64,000 nucleotides of DNA, taken from NCBI RefSeq assembly GCF_000350225.1, contig NW_005178504.1:312746-376745 (forward strand). Reading direction: 5' to 3'. How positions within the stretch are numbered: the stretch's first letter is position 1; the number at the start of each line of letters is the position of its first letter. Shown here one piece after another: positions 29,866 through 41,120 of the stretch. The position numbers and the translations under genes were made by a program. The notes below the pieces were generated by a model, which saw only the letters and a program-made list of their open reading frames with translations, was not told the DNA's origin and did not search any database. Source of the stretch: Chondrus crispus. Its lineage: Eukaryota; Rhodophyta; Florideophyceae; Gigartinales; Gigartinaceae.

Positions 29866-31296
29866 GGGTGCATCGACGAGGGCGGCTGCGCGGTTGAGCT
29901 CGATGGCGACCCTGGAGCAGCCGCTGACGACTGTCTTCTCGGTGAATTCGGCGACGGGGACGTCGCCCTCGCGGCCGATGAAGCTGTAGTGGGCGCCGCC
30001 GCCCGCGCAGGCCCACTTGCGGAGCGCGACGCGGCACACCTCCCGGCGCTCGACGCAGTTCTCCAGCGGGTTGCTGGTGGTGTCGTGGCCGAGGGCCTCC
30101 TTGATGATGTGGAAGCCGGCGTCGAGCGCGTGGCCGTGGTTGCGCGTGAAGAAGCTGACGAGCGAGTTGATGAGGACCCAGGCCGCGAGCATGAGGGCCA
30201 GCGGGACAATGTTGACGATGGGGCGCGAGATCTTGATGTCGAGCGGGCACGACGGGTCGTCCGCGCCCTCGGACTGGTTGCGCGAGAGCTTGACGCGCGG
30301 GGCGACGGAGCCGGCGCTCCAGCGGCGCCACACGAGGGCAGACCGCGTGTACCGCTCGATCCTGCCGACCTCGTCGACGGTGGTGGCGAGGGTGCAGCCG
30401 ACGGAGAACTGGAAGGTGGTGTCATTGACTTTGGCAGGGGGGATGCTGGGGGAGCAATCGGCGGTGGTTGCGCCGGGGGCGGGCTGGACAAACAAGTCGT
30501 GGAGGAGTTTGGCGTGGACTTCTCGGTCGAGGGTGTTGTGGAGCGAGGAGCGGAAGGTGTCGCCGAACTGGGAGGCGTCCGAGCCACGCTACTCGAGGTA
30601 GAAGGTGTACGAGGACATCTCGACGGGGTTTGCGACCTCGGTGCGGATGGTGGCCTGGGCGGGGTCGGAGACGATGGTGACGCGGGACTGGCCGGACGGG
30701 ACGTCGGTGGGGGTCTGGACGAAGGATTCGACGCAGTAGCAGTATGCGGCGGTGGAGTCGACCTCGCCGCGGTCTGTTTTGAGCGGGATGTCGACGCAGA
30801 AGACGGGGAGGGAATCCTCGTCGCGGTTGGCGCGGTCGGGGTCGAGGGCGAGGGAGTAGTCGTTGTTGACGCAGCCGACCATGCGGCGGACGTCCGGGAT
30901 GGTGACGGCGACGGAGGCGATGGAGACGACGAAGATGAAGAGGCGTGCGAGGAGGGGGAGGACGAGGCGGGAGTAGCGCAGGCGGTTGGGGTAGCGCTGC
31001 CAGGAGGGGTCGCGGTAGACGTAGCGACGCGAGAGCCAGGAGAGGATGCGGAGCGGGTCGTCCGAGTTGGCGAAGATGTAGGCGCGCAGCCAGCACGAGT
31101 AGCGGAAGACGGAGGTGCGGGTGAGGTTGACGACCTTGGAGACGACGGAGCGGATGTTGACCAGGATGAAGACGGTGATGAGCGAGGCCACGACGGCGTT
31201 CAGGACCTCGTTCGAGAAATGGATGGTGGAGAAGGTGTAGGCCGGGGTGACGTCCAGCTCGTCGCGCAGGCCGCGCAGGGCGGAGGAGGAAGCCAT
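29812..31296 (-). pseudogene. Unknown membrane protein with one in-frame stop
   Basis: A GC-rich minus-strand frame of about 494 codons interrupted only by TAG at 30589-30591. It starts MASSSALRGLRDELDV. Hydrophobic segments are visible at VLNAVVASLITVFILV, LVLPLLARLFIFVVSIASV and, after the stop, IVPLALMLAAWVLINSLVSF. Between them lie Cys-containing, Thr/Ser-rich regions that could be extracytosolic. The sequence after TAG continues in the same frame (RGSDASQFGDTF onwards), so this is one gene with a nonsense change, a read-through product or a sequence error. I recognise no family. The paralogous block near 60880 lacks the gene. Confidence 0.65.
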
Positions 31297-31413
31297 GGGT
31301 GGATGAGACGTTGCGGGCTGAAGGGAGAGGACCAGTTGGTTGGTGAGGTGGAGGCGGGGGGTAGGGAGATGGATCTATGTGGGATATAGTAGGTGGTATG
31401 ATGTGTTGTGGGG
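31297..31413. promoter_or_regulatory. Upstream of the membrane-protein gene
   Basis: This short 5' flank ends at the assembly gap. GGATCTATGTG-GATATAGTAGGTGGT matches 60886-60915, the point where the paralogous block resumes after lacking the gene. Confidence 0.4.
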
Positions 31414-31513
31414 NNNNNNNNNNNNNNNNNNNNNNNNNNNNNNNNNNNNNNNNNNNNNNNNNNNNNNNNNNNNNNNNNNNNNNNNNNNNNNNNNNNNNNN
31501 NNNNNNNNNNNNN
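31414..31513. other. Assembly gap of 100 N
   Basis: Exactly 100 N, the usual marker for a gap of unknown size. Features on its two sides need not be adjacent in the genome. Confidence 1.
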
Positions 31514-32095
31514 TGTCAGTAGTGAGTGTGTCGATCGGTCGTCATGCCAAGTCGGGTGTCACTCGACCGCGGGACGACTTAGAATATTTATGCCGTCGAT
31601 TTTGGCAAGCGACAACAACTTTGCGTGCGGACTGCCGTTGCAGCAGTATTTTCCTGCTTCTCGATTATAATTTCGCAGCATGGCTGGAATCGATTTCTCA
31701 CTTGTGTCGCCTGTTCAGCAGTTTGTTGTCGACACGCGTAATGTTTTTGATTACATCATACTCCACGAGAACTGCCCAACACATCATAAAGGAGCGGTAT
31801 GTTAAGAGCGTTAAGGTCGGCGTTGGGGCAGGGAAGAGAAGAAGAATGGCAGCTCGGCCAGCGATGTGGCTCGGTGGCAAGATGGGGAGCGAAGGGTGTG
31901 ATTGGGCGGTGGTGACGTCAGGGGGGCAATGGATTACACGTGTGAGAGCGGGGGGGGCGGAGAAATAACGAAATTGTTGAATTGTTGGCGTCCTTGGTCC
32001 TGTGACCAAATGCCGCATTGCTGCCTTTCAAATGCCCCGGCCGCGTGCACTACAAAAGGGGAACGCTGTATGCAGTGCATACTATGCATGCACTG
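31514..32095. other. No recognisable gene
   Basis: A plus-strand frame runs from the gap to 31968, but nothing in it is recognisable. The rest is simple intergenic sequence up to the duplicated block at 32096. Confidence 0.35.
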
Positions 32096-32560
32096 CACCG
32101 TCTTAGCATCGTACATACGTTATGCGTTGTGCATACATACAGATCTGTATGCACTGCACCCGTCTGAGCATCGTACATACGTTATGTGTTGTGCATACAC
32201 ACAGTGCCACCTCCTGTGGCACCCCGCTTACGTCACGCCGCCTTCCGTCATCCCCCGCCCTCCGCTCCGCATTCCCTCACCGCCCTTCAGCGCCTTCCTG
32301 CCCGCGCGTCTCCCGCGACCGCCCGCCGCCTTACACTGCCATGCCCCGCAACTGTCGCCTCGTTGCTGCGGTGGAGCGGGGGGCGAGCGCTGCGCCGCCC
32401 GCACGCGCCGCCGGGCGCCGCAAGTGATCGGGATTAAGATCCGGACCGGGATCCGGATCAGGTTTGCAACGTGCCTCATGACGTCGTGGCGGGTGTGCGG
32501 CCGCCCGGCGGGGGTGCGCGATCAACACGCGCGCGCGGCCACCTGTTGCCGGCGCGGCCT
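32096..32560. repeat. Second copy of the 1.79-1.97 and 4.29-4.6 kb block
   Basis: GCATCGTACATACGTTATGC-type repeats are followed directly by ACCCCGCTTACGTCACGCCGCC (32221-32242) and the GC-rich block. The TA at 32229-32230 marks the site occupied by the pogo-like element in the other copy. It continues to about 32560 with high identity. Confidence 0.7.
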
Positions 32561-33420
32561 CCCCGCGCGACTGCTGCAGATACAAGACGCACTCCAGCTT
32601 ACCCGGGCCCCCGTCCGTGGCGCCCAACCGCGCCTCTCTCCACGTGCCCACGTCGTCGCGCCCCACCCGGAGCACGATTGTTTGCAGTTGCTGAGGTGCG
32701 GGCGGCGGGTAGCGCGGATCGCCCAGCACGCCGCCCAATCGGGATGCGCTGTCCCCGCGCCCGCGCCAGGGCCGCGCGCTTCGGCCCTGCGTCCTCTGAG
32801 CTGCATGTAGCATGGCAGCATCTCCGCCCGCAAACGCTTCCTCATTTGAACCACGCGCGACCCGCGGCACCAGCACCACGCCGCCCTGCGTTTCGCAGCC
32901 CTGCATCCTGCCCGTGCGCGGTGATGCGCGCATCCCCACCCACCGCCCCGCACGCCCGAGGCGCGCGCGTCCGAATGCGCTCCGCCGCCGCCGTTGCGCG
33001 CGCCCTCACTCCGACGAGCCGTGCCTTCTCCCGTGTGCGTGCGCACGCGCGGCGCGCGCGACGAAATCGATATCGCGGGCGCCGAAGTTTGCTCATTCCC
33101 CCCCCTTCCCCAGCATCGGCAGCGCGCGAGGATGAGCGGCGGCAACAGCAGCGGCGGGATGGAGGGCGGGGGCATGCTCGAGGAGCTGGACGTGATGCTG
33201 TCGCCGCGGGCTAGGCGCGATGTACCCGTTCTCGCAGGAGTTCGAGCTTCTGCTGGCGGCAAGGGAGGCGCCGGCGGTGTGGTAGGGCGTGGCGGCGGGC
33301 GAGGGAGGCGGTGCCCGCAACAAACGCAAGTCCGGTACAAGTACATCGTTGTGCCGCCCGACGGATCACGTGCAACTGCGCGAATACTCGCTGAAGCGAA
33401 TATGAAGCGAATATTATAGC
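32561..33420. other. GC-rich, gene-like but unassigned
   Basis: Very GC-rich, with long open frames on both strands. The minus frame at 32331-32939 (QTIVLRVGRDDVGTW, GGPGKLECVLYLQQSR) and the plus frame around 33132-33419 (MSGGNSSGGMEGG, MLEELDVMLSPRARRD) look most protein-like. I cannot choose between them and recognise neither. GC bias alone keeps frames open here. Confidence 0.3.
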
Positions 33421-33889
33421 TCGCCACAAGCATAGAAAGTTTCTCAGTCGAACGGGCGGTGTGTTTGGAGAGGACCGCCTTTTAGAATCTTCTACTTGTC
33501 TATCTTTCGCGGTTGCTTCGGCGGCATCTGTGGCAGATCCTGTCGCGCTTTGATCCATTGGTGGACTCTGCGCAGATGAAGCGATAGGGGCTTCCATGAC
33601 GCATATCGCTACGAACCCGTGCAGTCTGGGACTCGTTTGTGCTGATGAAAAGAACGGAAGACCCACTTCGTTTTTCTTCACGACGGGTCGATCCGGGACT
33701 GCTGTGATGAGGCGGATGTGAAAGTCGTGGAAAACTCACATGCCCCGAGTTTTCGGTATGCTGTGAGTTTCGCCAAACGCGTTGTTTGAAATATTTGCGT
33801 TGAGAAAATCCGAGCAAACTCGCTGCCAAAAGTATTGGCCCAAAACACGCGTTTTCGTGACTTTACGGAAAACGTTATAGAATCTCAAG
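33421..33889. other. No recognisable gene
   Basis: Mixed composition with short open frames only. It leads into the NLR 3'-flank block. Confidence 0.35.
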
Positions 33890-34578
33890 TTTGGTAAAAT
33901 TGAAATTAACGGTAAAATTGAAGAAAAAAGTTGGCCTCGTTTGCCATTATTCTTCTCACACGTGTCGACTTGTGCACGTGTACCAATCGCCTCTTAACAT
34001 TGAGACTCGCGCCCCGCCTTCAGCCGGTCTACAACCCTTCAGAACACTGCCTCGATTCACTAATACAACTACCGAAGGGTACCGTTGCCTCTACATCTTT
34101 CACTCGCACGCTAGGCAGATGCCTGACGCATCTGATGGCCGGGGGCCTGCACCTTATTGCTCAAGATATCATTGCTCAAGATATTATAGTGAGCACGAGA
34201 GCTCACTTGACTGCTGAGAGACAGCGATATCCCTTCATTCGTCAATTAACCTCCATGTTGAATCCGTCGGCACCAAACCCACGTGGGTTATTGGATCATT
34301 CTGTCCGAATGCTTGACGCCTCTGTGATCGTTTTGTAGTCCTCTGTCTGTGTGGAGGACAAGATTTCGCGATAGAATATTTCTTATACGTCAGGTCCGCT
34401 TGCATCCCTCTAGATAGCTGTTTACTGAGTGATGAAGGGGAAGCAGGTCGTTACTTCATAAATACACATACATAGACTGCAACGTCCATCAAGCAAGCTT
34501 CTCAGGCCTTCATAACAAAACAAAAACCCTCCCCAATACCACCGCGCACAGTTGCAATGCATTAAAAATGTCTCGGGG
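33890..34578. repeat. NLR-family 3'-flank block, copy 2
   Basis: It matches 4850-5545 and 50470-51020 through GGTAAAATTGAA, the CTCACACGTGTCGAC run, GAGACTCGCGCCC, CAAGATATTATAGTGAGCAC and GCACAGTTGCAA. It stops at ATGTCTCGGG, where Copia sequence begins. No NLR coding sequence follows, so any tail was lost or displaced. Confidence 0.65.
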
Positions 34579-37500
34579 GCTGACGGACCGCAAGGACAGA
34601 CTGTCCGCATTACAGTCTGTCACACGCGGTACTTGGACCCACGAGACGGCGACGACGAGTAAAGACAGAACCATGAGGATTACGTTCATCAGGTTATGGC
34701 CCGCTTCACTTCACTGTTCAACACACCGAACATCGAATAACAAACTGGATCGCGCTTACCCCAAGCACCCAGGATCGGCACGCACCCGCCGCAGCCAACC
34801 CCCAGTGCAAACCCAAGCCGGAACGGAAATGCTCAACACAAGGCAGCCCCGTCCCGAATCCTCATCAATCCCCCCACACTGCCTCCCGCAGACCTCCTCT
34901 ACATCCCACCGCAACACCCACGCGACCACTCCAATCCCACAATCATGGACCGCCGTGACATCCCCAAACTCGAACCGTCGAATCACGGTCCCTGGCCCAT
35001 CGCGCTCCGATCAGCCGCATACGCACACGATGCCATTGACCACCTCGAAGGCCCGCCCACCCCCGACAATGATCAAGACCTACACACACACACACGATAG
35101 CGAAACACGAGCTTATCGGCAAGATGATCGCGCCTATCCCCGCAGACATCCTCAACCTGTTACTAATGCCCGACGAGCAACCCACCCAGTACGACATCCT
35201 GCAAAAGCTCACAGTTCACCTCGACACCACAAATGCCAGCGACCACATTTATCTCAAGCAACTGGCCGAGCAATGTCAAATCGAGGAAGGTCCGACTGTA
35301 TAAGACTACGTCAAACGCCACGAAACTATCCGAGCACAAATGATCGCCGCCCGGTTCCCCGACATAGCCAACCTTTCCACCACAGTGGACTACATGATAG
35401 ACGGCCTGAAAAAGAACCCCACCACAGCAGACATAGGTCTCCAGCTGCTCTCCCTCCAACCGAAGAGCATCAAAGACTTCGTGCACAAGTACGACAGCAT
35501 CGAAAACTATCGTCTCGCTATCCAAACAAGCAACTCTTGGCAAACAACAACACCACAACACCCCGAATACAACCGCACACCGAGACAACGTGTACCCCGG
35601 CACATCACACGACACCCCACGGCATACCACCCCAACGCCTGTCGACACCACATCTCCAAAGATGTCCGGACTCCGACACGGAGTGCCGCGATCCAATACA
35701 CCCGCCACACCAGAAGGCCTCGTGCAAGAAAGCGTTTCCCAAAGCCCGAGTCATACAGGAACCCCTCCTTTCCAGACACAACCCGACCAGGAAGCCGACG
35801 ACACCGAATCGGACGACAACGAAACATACGCCGCAGAGGGTATTGTAGCATAAACACCCCCAGCGATAGGGGTGTATGCACAGTTCGACCGAGACCCTTG
35901 TCGATCGAGAAGACGGGGGTGAAGCGGGACACCAGCTAACGGCACCGGGCAACGGACGGCAGCGTGGTAGAGCAGGAACGGGAAGGTCGCCGGTACGCGC
36001 GAGCGGTTCGACGCCTCGATGCCCCGGCGCGGTACTGGGTAACGATCCAGTACCGACGGGCGGAGGCGTAGCCGGCTTGTGGGCGTACCACACGCGTCCT
36101 CAACCCGTGCTCGGTGCCGTTCTAAGGTAGTTAGCGAGCGATACCTTAGAATAAGCGGGAAGTCGGACCTTGACGGTCGGTGGGTGACAAGTCCGTGCTT
36201 GTCCTCCTCCACCGCCGCCGGTTCGTTCCATATTTAATATACAAAACAATCTATAACACTACAGTACCGAAGTACTGTAGTGGACCACTGTAGTACAGAT
36301 CGGACCGGACTGTAATACTGTCAGCCATCGTGGTTGAAAGTACACGTGTGTGCGCGCGCTCCCGTCCCGCTTGTGCATGTGTACGCGTGTATACGCTTGC
36401 GCCCTGTACACGAGGGGTACATGTGGCCACGCGTAGTAGTACTGTAGAGCATCGGGCTCTTCAGCACTAAATCCCGCTGTTGATCTAATTTACCTAAAAA
36501 GCCCCAAGGGGGGGTTATACTACAGGTATGTTCATACTAGACTCCGCCGCACACCCCACCCACAACTCCCGACCGTTCCCACCCATGATGCGCCTACCTC
36601 ACCCCACCAAATCGATCACAGCCACTAACCACTCCACACAATGCACGCATGCCGGAACAATACAGACTTATACGAATAGAGGTCACCGCATACGCCTACA
36701 AGCTGTTCACAGCCCCCAAATTCCTTATAAGCTAGTATCCGTACACTCTCTCACGGCACTAAACTGCACGGTCACGTTCAACCACCAACACGCATGCATA
36801 CGAGACCGTGACAACACAGTAATCGGCACAGCCCCCTGGCACAACATCCTCCAGGCATACGCCTGGACCCCCCGCCAAAGAACCAAAGCACACACAACTA
36901 AAGGAGCCCGCACACGACCCCGAGCACCATCCAAGCACCCCCACGCACGCACGCACGCACCCCCAACACCGCGCAACACCACAAACCCTACCACCACCAA
37001 CGCCAACACAACAAACCCCCGCCTACTCCCCAACACGAGCACAGCAAAAAGACGAGCGCCCAACATACAACACTTCCATACGGCAAACCCCTACACACCC
37101 AAACAAATCACGCACACCACAGCCAAAGCGTATGACTAGCATCTAGCACTCAACCACGCGCCCCCCAAAGCGCTACAGTGCATGGCAAAAGAAGGAACCA
37201 TTCCCAACCTCCCGCAAAGCCTCCAAGGCGCGCCTCCCCCCATCAGTTGCTCCTCGTGTGCCCACGCTAGGCAACAACACCAACCACACCAGCTCGCACA
37301 CCACTCTCAGCAGATAGCACAACAGCTCAGCTCGCACACCTGCCGCCCAATCTCCGCACCCTTGACCCATGGTAACGTACACATCTTCACATGCATCGAC
37401 ACAGCGAGCCGGTATCTCGTCACATACTACCTACGACGCCGACAGGAAGTCAACACAATAATTCCACAACTATTCAAAACACTCGCCACCCAAAACAAAC

Positions 37501-38748
37501 TCCCTCTCGCATACAGAACGGACAACGCCAAGGAATTTACATCGTCACATGCCAAGGCCACGTACAGTGCGCACGGCATACAGCACATCACAAACACGCC
37601 CCATCAACTGCAAGAGAACTCAATAGCGGAGCGGATCAATAAGACGCTCTTCACAAATGCGCGCGCCGCATTACATCACGCAGCCCTCCCACCATAATTC
37701 TGGGAAGATGCCGTACGAGATGTAGCCTTCAAATACAACATCATGCGGCACAGCGCCACAGAACAAAGTCCATGAACACTCTAGCACGGACGCCAAGCCC
37801 ACATGACCCGCATCTTTGCATTCCGGCAAATCGGCACCGCCCCCATACACGCACACAAAACAAAACTACAAGGGCGCAGCGAACCCGCAAGATATATGTA
37901 TCCCATATCGGAAACCCACGTCATGACCCTCACCAAACGCAACCCCCGATACCGCATCATCAGGGCGATCGACTTCAGACCATACGCCAGGCACCAGGAC
38001 CCCAAGCACACGTCCAAAAAAGCATTCAAAGTCACACCCTCTCGGCACAAAACGCGTCAGAGAACGCGCACACCACCACGACACAACGCACCGCCCAGCA
38101 CAGTCGACGCCACCACAACTGCACCCCGGCACGTACACGCACCGCGCCAATACCCTGATGCCCAACAATGGGCAGCAGCACACAACAACGAGTTAGAAAC
38201 TCTAGACAAACAGCGCACTATCAAATGGATCCCAGCGACAAAAGTGCCGCCGATGAGACGCTCATCTCATTAACAATGACATACTGGTACAAGCGCACAC
38301 AGGAAGGCAAAATCGCCAGACTCAAAGCCCGTTGCTCCATACGAGGCGACCGCATGAAGGCAGGACAGCACTTCGATCCAAAGAAAACATCCACATTCAT
38401 GGCCGAAAAGACATCAGTACGCACCTTACTCGCAATCGCAGCAGCAAACCAATGGCCCGTACAATACATGGACATCACCGCAGCATACCTCCATGAGTTC
38501 CCCGTCTACGTTCGCCAGCACCCACGATTTGACGGCTCAATGAAACATGCCCACCAAGGGGGACAGCTTCTCGGCAACCTCTACGGAGGCCGTTCAGCAG
38601 GACATCGCTACACATCCGGACTGCAAAAACACCTTAAATCGCACGGCCACTTCCAATGCGACAGTGACCCCTGCCTGTTAACCAGCGTCAAGGCCAACAG
38701 CACGCTCTCGTCACTGTCGGCATGGACGATTTTTTAGTCACCGCGTCG
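34579..38748 (+). mobile_element. Ty1/copia element, broken, with nested LTR insertions
   Basis: Parts in order: gag (MDRRDIPKLEPSNHGPW from 34945, a UBN2-like region with DYVKRHETIRAQM), a solo LTR insertion (35844-36524), and protease (FILDSAAHPTHN near 36530). GAG-pre-integrase and integrase (CIDTASRYLV, RTDNAKEF) follow, then RT ending at MDDFLVTAS, where another LTR begins at 38749. The left edge is approximate, and no 5' LTR was recognised. From 37345 on it is nearly identical to 1-1405. It is an old copy with many breaks. Confidence 0.75.
35844..36524 (-). mobile_element. Solo LTR (681 bp) inserted in the Copia element
   Basis: It starts TGTAGCATAAAC, ends GGTTATACTACA, and is flanked by the 5-bp target duplication GGTAT (35839-35843 and 36525-36529). 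The inner part (35960-36110) is a clear inverted match to 40860-41000 of the solo LTR at 40528-41120. The strand is given relative to that copy. Internal hairpins such as AGTACTGTAGTGGACCACTG are present. Confidence 0.88.
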
Positions 38749-39421
38749 TGTAGTATAACGACCGGTGTGCGCGCGGGGAGGTTATTAACCGTGCGGCCGT
38801 GCACGGTGCACACGTGGGCGGGTGTGCCCACGTGTAGGGAGCGCACGCGTTGACCAACTGTCCGTGGCGTGGCGCACGTGTACAGTAGCACACGTGTCGT
38901 CCGTGCGGTAGTCTACGCGTGTTACGTGTGCGCGATAGCACACGTGTCGTCCGTGCAGTAGTCTGCAAGCAACACGCGTGTACAGTAGTGCACACGTGTA
39001 GCTGCAGCGTCCGCGCGGTAGTAGTAATTATGGCGCTAGTTTTTTAATTGTGTACAGTACCCGGCACGCACTAGGCGGCAGGTACTGTACTACTGTACTG
39101 GGACAGGTGTCCGAGGCGTCCCTCTGAGGGGTTAAGGCCTGACACCCGTCCCTACCGGTAAACTTGGGCAAGCTCGCCCTCGTCCCTTCGCGCCTACATA
39201 CGTCCGTTTCGGTTGTCTATCGCGCGCGCTGGCTTCTAACCCGTTACCGGTCGCTCCCGTTCACGCACCACGGGGCGACTGCGCATAACCGGCCAGTGAG
39301 CCACTCCCTTTTCGCGAGCTCGTCCGATCGGTTCAATTAGCGCATCGCGTCCGCGCCGCGTGCTCCCTCGCTATAGCCTCCGCCTCTCACCCAACCCAGG
39401 GCGGAGAGGAGTTATCCCACA
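38749..39421 (+). repeat. Gypsy 5' LTR (right edge approximate)
   Basis: It begins TGTAGTATAACGACC. A candidate end is GAGTTATCCCACA at about 39420, followed by TTTTGGTACTC, which could be a primer-binding site. The 10-bp inverted pair GAGTTATCCC (39409-39418) and GGGATAACTC (39441-39450) spans this boundary. The first part matches 1406-1789. The right edge is inference. Confidence 0.5.
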
Positions 39422-40527
39422 TTTTGGTACTCTTGTGGAGGGGATAACTCTTGAGGTTGAGCCGCACGCGTAGTCGCTCGATCGCGCGCAGAACCGTACG
39501 GACGGAAAAGGTTGAGAAATCACTGCGTCGATTGCGAAGCGTATTCGACGATGAACCGACCCGATCAAGGGGGAGACTCCGCCTCCGGGTGTCTGAGCAC
39601 CCGCAGTGGCAGTGGCGCACCGCGCCCCCGGATGGAGAACCCGGAAGCCCTGCTGCGACCGCCACCGCGACCGGGCCGCACGCGAGCGTCCGCATCGGAT
39701 GTTACGCCGGCCGTGTCGGCAGGCACTGAGAATCGCGTCCAATGGATGGTCGACGCGATTCAGCCGCGCATCCAGGCCTGGGTCGAGGAGTTCCTCGCTA
39801 CGGAACTCCCCCAGGTAGCGCGCGTATGCCTCGACCGAACGGTACCCGGGCTCGTGGACGCGCACGTACGCAGCGCGATACCACCGCTTTTGGACGAACT
39901 TCTACCCGCTCAAGTCCAATGTGAGGTGGTGACCGCGCTCACCACTGTAGATGAAGAATCCCCGTCCGGTACGGCTCTAAAGGGAGCGATCAGCTCCGCC
40001 GTGGCCAATCGTCTGGCCACGACCTTCGCCGGAGCAGGAGTCGACGCACGCGCGCAGCGCGACTCAACCGCTCTGGATTCTACGCTAACGCACGCTGAAC
40101 CGATCGGCGCCGCACCCGGGATCGGTACAATGGCCCCTCACCCGGAGGGTAAGACCATTTACCTCCTACCAATTTATGGTGCTGCAGGAGGGCCCACAGA
40201 CAATGGCCCTCCCGTACTCACCGATACGGCTGGCCCCGCGGGACAGAAAACCGCCTGGGGCGCTTCGCGACAGAAAAGCGACAGCCGTATCGGTCGAGCA
40301 GAAGAAGCGCACCCGGCGCCCAAGGCTACACCTCGGAGGGTACAGAAAACCCCTCTGAGGAAGAAGACACAAGACGTCGCCACAGGGCGACGCGCAAGAA
40401 CCGCAACGGGCGCTACGCGCGATACCGCGATGCCGGAGGGGTCGGTTACCCCTCCGATGATAACCGCGAAGGACGCTACACGCGATACCGCGATGCCGGA
40501 GGAGGTGGATACCCCTCAGATGACGAG

Positions 40528-41120
40528 TGTGGTATAACCCCAAACGGAAATTAGATTAGGATCGGATCAGGGACAGTAAGGCGACGAGCCTTACAGCCAT
40601 GCGCGCACACACGAGTCCTCCGCGTGTACGGGACGCGTACTACACGTGGAATGTCATCCCCGCCGGCTGACAGCGTTACAGTGTCGGTAGACCGGCACTA
40701 CTGTAGAGTTATGATAGACTACAATGTACATTAAATATGAGCGGACCGCTGGCGGTGGAGGACGACAAGGAGGGACTTGTGAAGCATCCTCCACCTTGGT
40801 CCGCTCGCTTACTTTTAGGTACTTCCGTCCGTTTTACCTAGGAGTAGCACCGCGCGCGGGTTGAGGACGCGCGTAGCACGCCCACGAGCCGGCTCCGCCT
40901 CCGCCCGTCGGTACTGGATCGTCACCCAGTACCGCTCCGGGGCGTCGAGGCGTAGAACCGCTCGCGCGTGCGCGCGTCCTCCCCGATCCCGCTCTACCAC
41001 CGCTACCTCGAGCCCGTGCTCGGTACCGTGGGTGGGCTGTGCTTCTGTATTCCCGCCGATCGGGGTCTTTCCGAATTGTCAGTACTCACCCCCCTCGTCG
41101 TTGGGGGTGATTATACTACA
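40528..41120 (+). mobile_element. Solo LTR (593 bp) inserted in the Gypsy gag region
   Basis: It starts TGTGGTATAACCCC, ends GATTATACTACA, and is flanked by the target duplication ACGAG (40523-40527 and 41121-41125). It is related in inverted orientation to the solo LTR at 35844-36524. It contains CAGTGTAACGC-like and TACTGTAG motifs and no coding sequence. Confidence 0.88.

Noticed and set aside
29989-31389. 466-codon acidic plus-strand frame
   Set aside because: Antisense of the GC-rich membrane-protein gene; low-complexity Gly/Asp/Val composition comes from GC bias.
32522-33433. 303-codon minus-strand Arg/Pro/Ala-rich frame
   Set aside because: GC-rich region with open frames on both strands; composition is that of a shadow and no motif is seen.
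34568-35848. 426-codon plus-strand His/Thr/Pro-rich frame
   Set aside because: Out of frame with the Copia gag motifs in the same DNA; composition typical of a shifted frame.
35844-36524. MITE instead of solo LTR
   Set aside because: TG...CA ends with a 5-bp duplication and relation to the terminus of the Gypsy LTR fit an LTR better, although the ends look like inverted repeats.
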